Assembly (NCBI RefSeq): GCF_001548475.1
Contig: NZ_LRUJ01000001.1
Span: forward strand, 124,001-188,000
Source: Bordetella hinzii LMG 13501
Lineage (GTDB): Bacteria; Pseudomonadota; Gammaproteobacteria; Burkholderiales; Burkholderiaceae_B
Reading direction: 5' to 3'
DNA: 64,000 nucleotides
Below the pieces are notes generated by a model that ran no database searches, was not told the origin of the DNA, and saw nothing but the letters and a program-made list of their open reading frames with translations. This document shows, one piece after another, positions 27,125 to 35,310 of the stretch (its first letter is position 1; every line of letters starts with the position of its first letter). The translations under genes and the position numbers were made by a program.

Positions 27125-27440
27125 TCAGGCCGGGGGCGGCGCAGAGATGAAAAATGGCGCTCCCGTCTCGACCAGCGTCTTCAGCCGCGACAGCACTTCT
27201 GGCCAGCCGCCGCGCACGGCCTAGCTGGTGGCGGTGGCGCCGCCGAAATCGTCGTGGGTGAGCACGAGCTTGCAGGCGTCGTCACCTGCGGGAAGGATAT
27301 CCCAGGTCACGCGCGAGGGTCTGTCCGCCGCCACATCGTCCGACCAGCGGGCGCTGAAGCTGTGCACCAGCCGCGGGGGGATCGATCATGCTTTCTCGAT
27401 CTGGAGGCAGACCTCTCGCGTCTTGCCCGAAACCTCGCCG
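27125..27440 (-). pseudogene. SRPBCC (AHSA1/START-like) protein remnant with in-frame stops
   Basis: Reverse-strand translation gives PPRLVHSFSARWSDDVAADR, then PSRVTWDILPAG and CKLVLTHDDFGGATATS, a stop codon, then VRGGWPEVLSRLKTLVETG. These are consecutive blocks of AHSA1-type SRPBCC domains. A TAG interrupts between the last two blocks and a TGA lies just before the first, and no start region remains. The gene is decayed. Confidence 0.7.
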
Positions 27441-27445
27441 CACTC

Positions 27446-27830
27446 CGTCGAGGCGGCATCGTCACACCTGTTTCCGCCCACACTGCGTCTGCTGATAGAC
27501 CGTCGCTGTCTTGCACGCCGGTAACGCCCAGGCTCGAACGCAAGAAGACCGAATTCGTCTTTCGCCGCGATGGCGTCTGTAGCAAAACCTCGTTATCGAG
27601 CCATCCTGCCATGGGCAGTCAACCGCTTGAAGCATACCGCCACGCAGAGGCTCGGTGCTGGTGGACAAGCGCCATATCGACAGGCGGCTGCTCTGGTGAA
27701 CATCCGTCATTCCGGCCTTTCCCACAAGCCAAGCCGCCACCGTCTCGCGCCGTGAAGGCGCGTCCCGGCAGCGATTCCAATCAACGAGGGAAACAGATGT
27801 CCTGAATCCGGGTACCAGCAGGGAGCAGCC
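27446..27830. other. Stretch without recognisable genes before the ICE backbone
   Basis: Nearly 400 bases between the SRPBCC remnant and the first backbone gene. Short open frames exist on both strands but none resembles a known protein or has a good ribosome-binding site. I see no terminal inverted repeats, so the boundary between cargo and backbone is not marked by an obvious insertion sequence. Confidence 0.5.
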
Positions 27831-28592
27831 ATGCGAAAGCCACCTTCATCCGGCCCCCAAGCCAAGGTCTTCTACCGCCCGATCGAGGCGGCCATCCAGT
27901 GGGCGGGGCTGTCGCGTTTCGAGCGCCGCATCCTCGATGTCGCCAGGGGGATGAACCGCTTGCCGGAGCACCCCGAACTGGCGCGCTGGCCACAGCTTCG
28001 TCTGAACGCGGAACGGATCTACGACGCACTGCTGCATCTCGACCTTCCCTACGGCAAGAATGGCCTCACGAGCAACGATCCCGCCTTGCTCGATGACCCT
28101 GGCCTCACGATCCGCCACGTCGATCTGAAGGCATGGATGATCCGTTTCTATCCCGACCAGCGACCGGCCTTCCTGTTCGATGCCTTTGAGCGTCACCTGC
28201 ATCCGGCCGTCAGTGTCGATGCCGTGCAGGCACTGGTCATGGATCGCGAGGCGTTGAAACTCCAGCTTGCCGACAAGGTGCAAGCCTGGGACGCGCTCTA
28301 TGACCAGTTCCAGACGCTCAGCCAGGAGCACCAGGCGCGCACGGAGCGCGAGAAGCGGTCCGGGACGCCGGGCGCTCGCAGTGAGTCCACCTACCTGAAC
28401 ATCGTTGGCGGTCTTCTGACCCTGCTGCTGGGCAAGTCGCCCAATGGCGTTCCCTATTCGTCCTTCGAGACGCTGGAATCGGTCATCAGTGCGCTGGTTG
28501 CCCACTACGGCGACAAGTCTGGGATCAGCGAGCGAACGCTGTGGGCGAAGTTTTCGGCAGCGAGGCGTCATCTCGCCACCCAGGACCGCTGA
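27831..28592 (+). CDS. Conserved ICE protein of unknown function upstream of AlpA
   Basis: A 253-residue protein with no domain I recognise. It is charged and mostly helical in appearance (for example LQLADKVQAWDALYDQFQTL), with no signal or membrane segment. The C-terminal part, TYLNIVGGLLTLLLGKSPNG followed by ERTLWAKFSAARRHL, recalls small DNA-associated accessory proteins. It is the first backbone gene, 110 bases before alpA, the usual neighbourhood in this ICE class. Confidence 0.8.
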   Translation: MRKPPSSGPQAKVFYRPIEAAIQWAGLSRFERRILDVARGMNRLPEHPELARWPQLRLNAERIYDALLHLDLPYGKNGLTSNDPALLDDPGLTIRHVDLKAWMIRFYPDQRPAFLFDAFERHLHPAVSVDAVQALVMDREALKLQLADKVQAWDALYDQFQTLSQEHQARTEREKRSGTPGARSESTYLNIVGGLLTLLLGKSPNGVPYSSFETLESVISALVAHYGDKSGISERTLWAKFSAARRHLATQDR

Positions 28593-28702
28593 CTGCAAGT
28601 GCAGACGCCGAGCCTGCACTTGCGGTGACTGCGCGGGAACCGCGCTATTGAATACGGGACACGTCCATCACCGCCGCTACACAGCGCCAAGGAGTGTCCC
28701 TC

Positions 28703-28921
28703 GTGACTGCCCAGACCATCGCCACCGCGATGCCGAACGAACACCGCATCCTGCGCCGCGCGGAAGTCGAGGCCAAGACCGGCTTCAAACGCGCCCACAT
28801 CTACAACCTGATCAAGGAGGGCAAGTTTCCCAAGCCCCTGCGCCTCGGGGTACGCGCCATCGGATGGGATTCGGTGGAGATCGATCAGTGGATCACCGAT
28901 CGACTCAGGGAGCGGGCGTGA
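28703..28921 (+). CDS. alpA: AlpA family transcriptional regulator
   Basis: A 72-residue protein whose HTH (RRAEVEAKTGFKRAHIYNLI) and KEGKFPKPLRLG segment followed by WDSVEIDQWI are the standard AlpA/excisionase-like fold. GTG 28703 is chosen because AAGGAG lies 8 bases upstream at 28689-28694. In this ICE class AlpA precedes parA and is thought to act in element regulation. The parA gene starts about 40 bases later. Confidence 0.88.
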   Translation: MTAQTIATAMPNEHRILRRAEVEAKTGFKRAHIYNLIKEGKFPKPLRLGVRAIGWDSVEIDQWITDRLRERA

Positions 28922-28962
28922 GCCCGCGCCCCCCCGGAACCCCCTCCACGAGGAGTCGCACC

Positions 28963-29829
28963 ATGCAGGTGGTATCCATCATTTCGACCAAGGGTGGCGT
29001 CGGCAAGACGACCACCGCAGCGAACCTGGGCGGTTTCATCGCCGATGCGGGACTGCGCGTGCTGCTGCTGGACCTGGATGTACAGCCCACTTTGTCGAGC
29101 TACTTCACGCTCGGCACGCATGCGCCTGCCGGCATCTACGAGATGCTGGCCTTCAATGAGCAGCGTATCGAGCAATTGGCTTCGCAGACCGCTGTGGCGG
29201 GTCTAGACCTGGTGGTGTCGAACGACCACCGCGGCGAACTGAACACACTGCTGCTGCACGCGCCCGACGGCCGGCTGCGCCTGCGTCACCTGCTCCCCGC
29301 ACTGGCGTCGCACTACGACCTGCTTCTGATCGATACCCAGGGAGCGCGCAGTGTGCTGCTGGAGATGGCGGTACTGGCCTCCAGTCTGGCGCTGTCACCG
29401 GTGACGCCGGAGATCCTGGCGGCGCGTGAGCTGAGGCGCGGCACGCTGCAACTGATCGAGGACATAGCTCCGTATCGGCACCTCGGCATCGAGCCGCCAC
29501 CGCTGCGCTTGCTCATCAACCGTGTGCATCCGGTTTCGTCGAACGCCCGACTGATCCAGCAGGCCCTGCGACAAGTGTTCCAGGCGCACGCAGGCATACA
29601 GGTCCTGAACACCGACGTCCCGGCCATCGAAGCCTACCCACGTGCCGCAACACGGGGGCTGCCAGTGCATCGCGTCGAGTACCGGCAACCAGTGGGCCGT
29701 ACTGCGCCTGCGGCGTTGGAGACGATGCGTACGCTGGCTGGCGAGCTGTTCCCGGCATGGAGGGAGCGCTTTGCATGCGTTACCGGCAGAGGCCGCGCAG
29801 GGGGAGCCAGTCATGGCGAACGCGCATGA
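28963..29829 (+). CDS. parA: ParA family ATPase
   Basis: A 288-residue ParA/Soj-type partition ATPase. The deviant Walker A motif KGGVGKT is at residues 10-16, followed by LLLDLDVQPTLSSYF and LLIDTQGAR. It probably works with the ParB-family protein two genes downstream to maintain the excised, replicating ICE. AGGAG precedes ATG 28963. Its 3' end overlaps the next small gene by 17 bases. Confidence 0.92.
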   Translation: MQVVSIISTKGGVGKTTTAANLGGFIADAGLRVLLLDLDVQPTLSSYFTLGTHAPAGIYEMLAFNEQRIEQLASQTAVAGLDLVVSNDHRGELNTLLLHAPDGRLRLRHLLPALASHYDLLLIDTQGARSVLLEMAVLASSLALSPVTPEILAARELRRGTLQLIEDIAPYRHLGIEPPPLRLLINRVHPVSSNARLIQQALRQVFQAHAGIQVLNTDVPAIEAYPRAATRGLPVHRVEYRQPVGRTAPAALETMRTLAGELFPAWRERFACVTGRGRAGGASHGERA

Positions 29830-30061
29830 ACTGGCCCGCGGCCATGCGCGGCTGCGCGCGCTGATCGAGTTCGCGCTGGGCGAAGGTTGGCACGTGAAAC
29901 GCACGCGCGGCGGGCACCTGATGTTCACCAAGCCCGGCTGCGCCGCGATCTATACCAGCTCGACTGCGAGCGATCACCGCGCCAGCCGCAACGCACGCGC
30001 GCAGCTTCGCCGCGCCGATCGTCAGGCACCGGCGGCATCTCGGGAGAGCAGCGATGGCTGA
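29813..30061 (+). CDS. HicA-like small protein between parA and parB
   Basis: An 82-residue protein whose LIEFALGEGWHVKRTRGGHL and MFTKPG resemble the double-stranded-RNA-binding fold of HicA toxins, including the GGH position of the catalytic histidine. It ends with ASRNARAQLRRA. No HicB partner is adjacent: it overlaps both parA (17 bases) and the ParB gene (8 bases). It may have been recruited into the partition operon. HicA assignment is by motif only. Confidence 0.65.
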   Translation: MANAHELARGHARLRALIEFALGEGWHVKRTRGGHLMFTKPGCAAIYTSSTASDHRASRNARAQLRRADRQAPAASRESSDG

Positions 30062-31712
30062 GCCAACGCCGCAGGACATGGCCGCCAAGCTGCTGGCCAC
30101 CGGCTTCGAGCGCAGCGGTCCTTCGGCCGGGGCGTTGACCGACCCCATCGCCGACACACCGATGGTGGTGACGCTGGACGAGCTGCGCCCCTATGAACAT
30201 GACCCGCGCGTGACGCGCAACCCGGCCTACGAGGAGATCAAGGCCTCGATCCGCGAGCGCGGGCTGGACGCACCACCCGCGATCACCCGCCGGCCGGGCG
30301 AGGCGCACTACATCATCAGGAACGGTGGCAATACGCGGCTCGCCATCCTGCGCGAACTGTGGAGCGAAACCAGGGAAGACCGCTTCTTCCGCATTGCGTG
30401 CCTGTTCCGCCCGTGGCCGGCGCGCGGCGAAATCGTGGCGTTGACCGGGCACCTGGCCGAGAACGAACTGCGCGGCGGGCTGACCTTCATCGAGCGCGCC
30501 CTGGGCATCGAGAAGGCGCGCGAGTTCTACGAGCAGGAAAGCGGCCAGGCGCTGTCACAGAGCGAACTCGCGCGACGGCTGACGGCCGACGGCTATCCGG
30601 TGCCGCAGTCGCACATCAGCCGCATGAACGATGCGGTGTGCTATCTGCTGCCGGCGATCCCGACGCTGCTGTACGGCGGATTGGGCCGGCATCAGGTGGA
30701 ACGGATCGCGGTACTGCGCAAGGCGTGCGAGCGCACCTGGGAGCGGCGTACGCTGGGCCGCACCGTGGCCGTGGACTTCGCCACCTTGTTTCAGGACGTG
30801 CTGACGCAGTTCGACGCACAGCCGGACGACTTCTCGCCGCAGCGGGTGCAGGACGAACTGGTGGGCCAGATGGCCGAGTTGCTGGAGGCCGACTACGACA
30901 CGCTGGCGCTGGAAATCGACGACAGCGAAAGCCGCCAGCGTGCGCTGACCAGCGAACCGGCGGCGCCGATGCCTTCGGCGGCGTCTGTCGTGCCTGCTGC
31001 TCCTTCCGCACCGGTCTCCGCACCTCAGCAGCTACCCGTGTCGTCCGTACCGCGCGACACCACGCCGGTCTCGCATGCGGTGTCAGCAGCGACACCGCCT
31101 GCATCGCCCGAAGCGCCAGAGGACCAGCGCGGACCACGCGACGAGCGCCTGCAAGGGCACATCGTGACACCGGCACCGACCACCGAGCGCCTGCAGTCCA
31201 TCCAGCGGATGGTCGCCGACCAGCTTGGCGACAAGCTGCCCGACTTCGAGGCCGATGCGCTGCGTGCGATCCCCGTACAGGTCGGCGGGCTCTATCCCAT
31301 CTCGGACGTCTGGTACGTCGAGCCGGGGCTGGACGCGCCGGATCGCCTGCGCGTGCACATCGCGCAGTTCGCGCGCGAAATCGGCGAGGAAGCGGCGGTT
31401 GCCGACCACATCGAGGCCTGCGTCGGCGGCATCGGCTTCGTCTGCGTGGCGCCGGCCGTGGGCCAGGCGAAGGTGCTGCCGGCGTTCGCGCGGGCGGTAC
31501 TGACCCTGCTGCATGCGCTGAGTGCGGCGCCACCCGCCGCGAACGGATTGGACCGCGCGCGGCTGGCCGACGAACTGGCGGCGCTGCTCCATGGCCACGG
31601 CGGCTCGGCTACACGTCTGAGCGATGCTGCGCTGGTGAAGCTGTTCCGTCTGCTGCGCCTGGCGCGCCGGCTACTGGATCTGGAAGCCGGCGTAGCGAGC
31701 CAGGATTCCTGA
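30054..31712 (+). CDS. parB: ParB family protein, PFGI-1 class
   Basis: A 552-residue protein with an N-terminal ParB/Srx-like domain (VTLDELRPYEHDPRVTRNPA, then HYIIRNGGNTRLAIL) and a KorB-like helical region (SQSELARRLTADGYPVPQSH). A Pro/Ala-rich linker around residues 300-360 and a C-terminal domain follow. It is much longer than chromosomal ParB, as is normal for the ICE class. ATG 30054 lies inside the previous gene. Its binding site is unknown; a palindrome found three times nearby is a candidate. Confidence 0.88.
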   Translation: MAEPTPQDMAAKLLATGFERSGPSAGALTDPIADTPMVVTLDELRPYEHDPRVTRNPAYEEIKASIRERGLDAPPAITRRPGEAHYIIRNGGNTRLAILRELWSETREDRFFRIACLFRPWPARGEIVALTGHLAENELRGGLTFIERALGIEKAREFYEQESGQALSQSELARRLTADGYPVPQSHISRMNDAVCYLLPAIPTLLYGGLGRHQVERIAVLRKACERTWERRTLGRTVAVDFATLFQDVLTQFDAQPDDFSPQRVQDELVGQMAELLEADYDTLALEIDDSESRQRALTSEPAAPMPSAASVVPAAPSAPVSAPQQLPVSSVPRDTTPVSHAVSAATPPASPEAPEDQRGPRDERLQGHIVTPAPTTERLQSIQRMVADQLGDKLPDFEADALRAIPVQVGGLYPISDVWYVEPGLDAPDRLRVHIAQFAREIGEEAAVADHIEACVGGIGFVCVAPAVGQAKVLPAFARAVLTLLHALSAAPPAANGLDRARLADELAALLHGHGGSATRLSDAALVKLFRLLRLARRLLDLEAGVASQDS

Positions 31713-31729
31713 GCGCAGGAGGCTCCCGC

Positions 31730-32290
31730 ATGTCGGCACCGCACCCACTCAACCAGGCCGTGATCGCCCAGGCCCTGCATGACCTGCGCAACGGCCAGTT
31801 GCGCCGCTGCAAGGCTATGGGCTTCGGCGAGGAGGAACTGGATGCGCTGAAGCACCCCGAACTCGTGAGCATGCTGGTGAATGCCACGGTGTCGTGGTGT
31901 TCGGTGTCGGTGAACCGGGAAGTGTTGAAGCGGCTGCTTAGCCAGGTGCACGACGTGGAGCGGGAAATCGCTACGGTGGACCGCATGCTGCGCCTGGGGG
32001 CGAGCACGGAGATGGTCAGCAAGTTCTACGGCCTCACGCATCAGGAAGTGGCGCTGCGCCGCGACATCCTCGGGCTGCCCAAGCGCAAGGGCCGGCATCC
32101 GGTGCTCGACGAGGCGCAGGACGTGGCCTTGTGGGAACGCTGGAAGGCCGGCGTCGCCGAGCGCCATGTCGCCCTGACCGACGACATGGCGATGCTGGCA
32201 CTGACCATGGACCTGGCCGAGGCCATGAGCCTGCCGATGTCGGTGATCTGGTCGGCGATACGGAACTGGATCGACCAGGGGCTGGTGTAG
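31730..32290 (+). CDS. DUF2857 domain-containing ICE protein
   Basis: A 186-residue protein with RNGQLRRCKAMGFGEEELDA and ASTEMVSKFYGLTHQEVALR, matching the DUF2857 family found between ParB and the STY4528 replication protein in this ICE class. The second segment looks like an HTH, so DNA binding is plausible. AGGAGG precedes ATG 31730. It ends 2 bases before the replication gene. Confidence 0.85.
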   Translation: MSAPHPLNQAVIAQALHDLRNGQLRRCKAMGFGEEELDALKHPELVSMLVNATVSWCSVSVNREVLKRLLSQVHDVEREIATVDRMLRLGASTEMVSKFYGLTHQEVALRRDILGLPKRKGRHPVLDEAQDVALWERWKAGVAERHVALTDDMAMLALTMDLAEAMSLPMSVIWSAIRNWIDQGLV

Positions 32291-32292
32291 CC

Positions 32293-33486
32293 ATGGCCAC
32301 GTCCGGCACACCACGGCGCGAAGGTCCCGTTGCGCTGTCGGCGGTGTTCGACGAGGCGCTGCGGCACCTTGGGCCGCAGGAACCGGTACAGGGCACCGCG
32401 CCGGCCGCCGACGGATTCCTCTACAGCGGCAACCGCCATGAGAGCGTGCCGCGCCGACTGTTCCTCGACCGGCGCCTGACCCCGCTGGAGCGCAACGCCT
32501 GGCAGGTGTTCCGCCTGCAGCTCAACGACGACGGCGTGACTGCCTTTCCCACCTACGACCAATTGCGCCCCTACCTGGCCTCGATGCCCTGCGGGGCGCA
32601 AGCCTCGCACGAGACCGTGGCGCGTGCCCTGACGCTGCTGCGGCTGACGCGCTGGCTGAGCCTGGTGCGACGACGGCGCGACCCGAAGACCGGCCGCATC
32701 CAAGGCAACCTCTACGTGCTGCACGACGAACCGCTGTCGCCCTTCGAGGCGATGCAACTTGATGCCGACTACCTCGGACTGGTCAGCCAGGCGCTCACGC
32801 ACGCGGCGAAGGCGGTGCAGATCGTGGGCATGAACACGCTCAAGGAGATTGCCGAAGACCCGCTGCTCAGCGGCCGCACGCTGCCGACCCGCCTGCAGGT
32901 GCTGGCGCAGCGCATGGGGCTGCATGGCTGGACGACGCCAGGTTATCCACAGGAGGGTGCGGACCACGAATCCGAAGAAGGCCAGGAAGCCCTTCTTCGG
33001 AATGCTGCGCGCCCGTCTTCGGAATCCGAAGCAGGGCCGAAACCCGCGCCGGATAGCTCTCTTCGGATTCCGAAGAAGGACCGTACAGTACGTAATGATC
33101 GTATAAATGAAGTACGTACAGTACCGCGCGTGAGGGCCTTGCAGAACCTGCGGCTGCCAGACCGCTTCCAGCGTTTGAAGCACGAGCAGCAGTCCGGCGC
33201 GCTGGTGGCCTTGCGGCAGGTGGACGAAGCCCAGCGGCAGGCGGTGCTGGACGAATGGGAGGCGCGCTGCTGCAACAGCTCGGTGCGCAACCCGGCTGGC
33301 TACCTGTTCGGCATCATCCAGAAGGCGATCCGTGGGGAGTTCAAGGCCTGGGCGGGCGACAGCGCCACGGTGCCGCCTGCTTCCCGTCCACCCGCGCCGG
33401 CACCGGTGCCATCGGCACCGCCGGTATCCCCCGAAGTGGCGCGCGCCCACCTGGCGCGGCTGCGGGCGGCCCTGCGCGACCCGTGA
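32293..33486 (+). CDS. STY4528 family ICE replication-type protein
   Basis: A 397-residue protein of the STY4528 pathogenicity-island replication family. The N-terminal winged-helix-like region includes AFPTYDQLRPYLASMPCGAQ and HETVARALTLLRLTRWLSLV; the C-terminal part (NSSVRNPAGYLFGIIQKAIR) resembles the end of plasmid initiators. Between them lies a polar, low-complexity linker (residues about 220-275). Its DNA is unusually rich in palindromes and includes a DnaA-box match, so this stretch may be constrained as DNA rather than as protein. Confidence 0.85.
   Translation: MATSGTPRREGPVALSAVFDEALRHLGPQEPVQGTAPAADGFLYSGNRHESVPRRLFLDRRLTPLERNAWQVFRLQLNDDGVTAFPTYDQLRPYLASMPCGAQASHETVARALTLLRLTRWLSLVRRRRDPKTGRIQGNLYVLHDEPLSPFEAMQLDADYLGLVSQALTHAAKAVQIVGMNTLKEIAEDPLLSGRTLPTRLQVLAQRMGLHGWTTPGYPQEGADHESEEGQEALLRNAARPSSESEAGPKPAPDSSLRIPKKDRTVRNDRINEVRTVPRVRALQNLRLPDRFQRLKHEQQSGALVALRQVDEAQRQAVLDEWEARCCNSSVRNPAGYLFGIIQKAIRGEFKAWAGDSATVPPASRPPAPAPVPSAPPVSPEVARAHLARLRAALRDP
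32943..33124. other. Candidate replication origin inside the STY4528 gene
   Basis: TTATCCACA, identical to the DnaA-box consensus, is at 32943-32951. Then come palindromic elements CTTCGGAATCCGAAG (33017-33031) and CTTCGGATTCCGAAG (33061-33075), with half-sites at 32971 and 32995. The 32995, 33017 and 33061 positions are spaced 22 and 44 bases, two and four helical turns. An AT-richer stretch follows, flanked by near-inverted GTACAGTACGTA (33083) and TACGTACAGTAC (33113). Function is inferred. Confidence 0.5.
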
Positions 33487-33493
33487 CCGGCCG

Positions 33494-33514
33494 AGCTATC
33501 CCCAGGGGATAGCT
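33494..33514. repeat. Dispersed palindrome, copy 1
   Basis: AGCTATCCCC and GGGGATAGCT are perfectly inverted around a single A, 7 bases after the STY4528 stop, followed by GGGACAG. The same sequence recurs at 34390 and, with a CAT centre, at 36301. No T-run follows, so it is not a typical intrinsic terminator; a protein-binding site is more likely. Confidence 0.75.
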
Positions 33515-33613
33515 GGGACAGGGAGCCTTCTGGCGGGTCAATCCGGCTACACCCTTGCCAAGGTCTCAATTGAGATACAAAATAGGGGCTAATGCATAAC
33601 AGGAGAAGTAACG

Positions 33614-33913
33614 ATGGCCGCACAGACTTCGATGCTGCACATCCGTGTGGACGATAAGCTCAAGGCCGATGCCGCCGAGAAGCTCGCCGGGGTCGGCCTC
33701 ACCGTTTCGGACGCCGTGCGCATCCTGCTGACCCGTGTGGTCAAGGAAGGCGCGTTGCCGGCTGGCCTCACGGCCGACCCGGAGGCCTACGATGCCTGGT
33801 TCCGGGCGAAGGTCCAGGAGGCGCTGGCCGACACACGGCCGCCGGTGCGGCACCAGCAGGTCATGGACGAGGCGCAGGCCCTGATCGACAGGAAGCGGCG
33901 TGCGCGTACTTGA
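33614..33913 (+). CDS. RelB/DinJ family antitoxin
   Basis: A 99-residue ribbon-helix-helix antitoxin: TSMLHIRVDDKLKADAAEKL followed by GLTVSDAVRILLTRVV is the DinJ/RelB signature. AGGAGAAG precedes ATG 33614. It overlaps the downstream toxin gene by 14 bases, the classic type II arrangement. It should neutralise the toxin and repress the operon. It sits inside the ICE backbone as a maintenance module. Confidence 0.9.
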   Translation: MAAQTSMLHIRVDDKLKADAAEKLAGVGLTVSDAVRILLTRVVKEGALPAGLTADPEAYDAWFRAKVQEALADTRPPVRHQQVMDEAQALIDRKRRART

Positions 33914-34187
33914 GTGGCGGGAAGCTGCCCGCGCCGACCTGCTGGCGATTGTTGACTACATCTCGGACGACAACCCCGATGCCGCGCAGCGGTTGAAGGA
34001 CGACATCGAGGCCAAGGCCGCAAAGCTGCCGGAGCGCCCGAAGCTCTACCGGCCTGGCCGCGTGGCCGGCACGCGGGAGATGGTCGTGCGTGCAAACTAC
34101 GTGGTGGTCTACATGGAGGACACCCGCGCGGTGTCCATCCTGCGCGTGTTGCACGCCGCGCAGCAGTGGCCGCCGGCACGGGAGTGA
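33900..34187 (+). CDS. RelE/ParE family toxin
   Basis: A 95-residue RelE/ParE-superfamily toxin: VLEWREAARADLLAIVDYIS, then RPKLYRPGRVAGTREMVV and VYMEDTRAVSILRVLHAAQQ. The start is GTG 33900, overlapping the antitoxin gene. Whether it cleaves mRNA (RelE/YafQ-like) or inhibits gyrase (ParE-like) cannot be decided from sequence. Confidence 0.9.
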   Translation: MRVLEWREAARADLLAIVDYISDDNPDAAQRLKDDIEAKAAKLPERPKLYRPGRVAGTREMVVRANYVVVYMEDTRAVSILRVLHAAQQWPPARE

Positions 34188-34215
34188 AGGCGGTTTTCCT
34201 CACTGGAGATTCACC

Positions 34216-34407
34216 ATGAATACCAAGGAGCCTGAAGCAGCCAAACTCAAGGCGCTGCAGGAAGCAGCTTGCATGGGCTGGGCCGACATCGCCGCCGGCC
34301 GCCATGCCGATGTCGCCGACGGCCAACTCGAAGGTTTCATTGCACAGTTGGGACAGCAGGCGGCGCTTGCCGTCGCTACCCGCCGCGAGGCTATCCCCAG
34401 GGGATAG
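34216..34407 (+). CDS. Small ICE protein of unknown function downstream of the toxin
   Basis: A 63-residue acidic helical protein (MGWADIAAGRHADVADGQLE, FIAQLGQQAALAV) that I do not recognise. It resembles the C-terminal part of small antitoxin-like proteins, but no DNA-binding motif is seen. The start is 28 bases after the toxin gene. Its last codons and stop lie inside the second copy of the dispersed palindrome, so the end of the protein is set by that element. Confidence 0.6.
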   Translation: MNTKEPEAAKLKALQEAACMGWADIAAGRHADVADGQLEGFIAQLGQQAALAVATRREAIPRG

Positions 34408-34408
34408 C
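34390..34408. repeat. Dispersed palindrome, copy 2
   Basis: GCTATCCCC and GGGGATAGC inverted around one A, again followed by TGGGACAG as in copy 1. It overlaps the stop codon of the 63-residue gene. Confidence 0.72.
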
Positions 34409-34530
34409 TGGGACAGCCAGCCTTCCCGGCACGGACAAACCAGGCGCACGCCGATTGCGGTTTGTTGACTGACGGCCTTCCAGCCGGTGCTGATGCTGGC
34501 GACTCGTTCCGTTAATGCGAGTCGTCACCC

Positions 34531-35310
34531 ATGGCCTATGAACCCCTGCAATTGAATCTCGGGTCGCTGCGCAGCGCGATGTCGCTGACGCTGCACACGC
34601 ACCACGCTTCACGCATCTGGCACGGCCGCGCGCCGACCGAGGGGCGCGCCGGCATCATCGGACTCAACGGCTTCATCAGTGCGATGAACAAGATGAAGCG
34701 CGGCGCCGAGCAGGACGACCCGTACTCGGACTGGTGGATGTTGCGGATCGAGGACAAACTCGCCGACACCAAGACCCGTCTGCAGACCCTGCGCGAACAG
34801 GTGGATCAGGCCTTGGCCGACGTGCCCCCGGCGCTGTCGCTGGGCGAGAACATGAACGTGCAGCCGGTGAAGCTGCCGCTGTTCGTGAACGCCCAGCTCG
34901 GCTTCATGGCGGTGTATCTGCTGGCCGACTACGACGACCTGGCACGCAAACTCATCCTGGCGCACCACACGGCGCTGATCGACCGCAGCACCCTGGAGCG
35001 CTGGCTCAATGATGGCGCGCACGCGCTGCGCAGCCTGTTCTCGCTGGCCCAGCAGTACCGCTACTCGGGCACGACGCGCGACGACTTCGCGGCGAAGAAC
35101 GCCGCGGCGCGGGCGGCGCTGGAGAAGTTCGGCGAGTTGCCGCAGGACGTGCTGGAAGGCACGCGCCGCTCGCGCTTCGCGCCACCGATCGCGCGGCGGA
35201 CGACCAAGCCCGGCACGCCGCCTGCTGCGCCCGCCATCGAGCCCGATGCGACGGCTCACACGGATGGCGCAGCCAATCCAGCGACGGGTAATGAGGGTGC
35301 TGACGCATGA
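34531..35310 (+). CDS. PFL_4669 family (TIGR03761) integrating conjugative element protein
   Basis: A 259-residue protein matching the TIGR03761 family: LGSLRSAMSLTLHTHHASRI, then WHGRAPTEGRAGIIGLNGF and a DPYSDWWMLRIEDKL stretch. The C terminus is a Pro/Ala/Thr-rich tail. Function is unknown; it is always part of the replication/maintenance block of this ICE class. It overlaps the DUF3158 gene by 4 bases. Two inverted repeats lie in the leader, ACAAACC/GGTTTGT and a GACTCG/CGAGTC stem. Confidence 0.87.
   Translation: MAYEPLQLNLGSLRSAMSLTLHTHHASRIWHGRAPTEGRAGIIGLNGFISAMNKMKRGAEQDDPYSDWWMLRIEDKLADTKTRLQTLREQVDQALADVPPALSLGENMNVQPVKLPLFVNAQLGFMAVYLLADYDDLARKLILAHHTALIDRSTLERWLNDGAHALRSLFSLAQQYRYSGTTRDDFAAKNAAARAALEKFGELPQDVLEGTRRSRFAPPIARRTTKPGTPPAAPAIEPDATAHTDGAANPATGNEGADA

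Noticed and set aside
27446-27830. Transposon or IS end at the cargo/backbone join
   Set aside because: No transposase-like translation, terminal inverted repeat or target duplication could be found.
33083-33124. GTACAGTAC repeats as an independent mobile-element end
   Set aside because: They lie inside the open reading frame of the replication gene and are better explained as part of the candidate origin.
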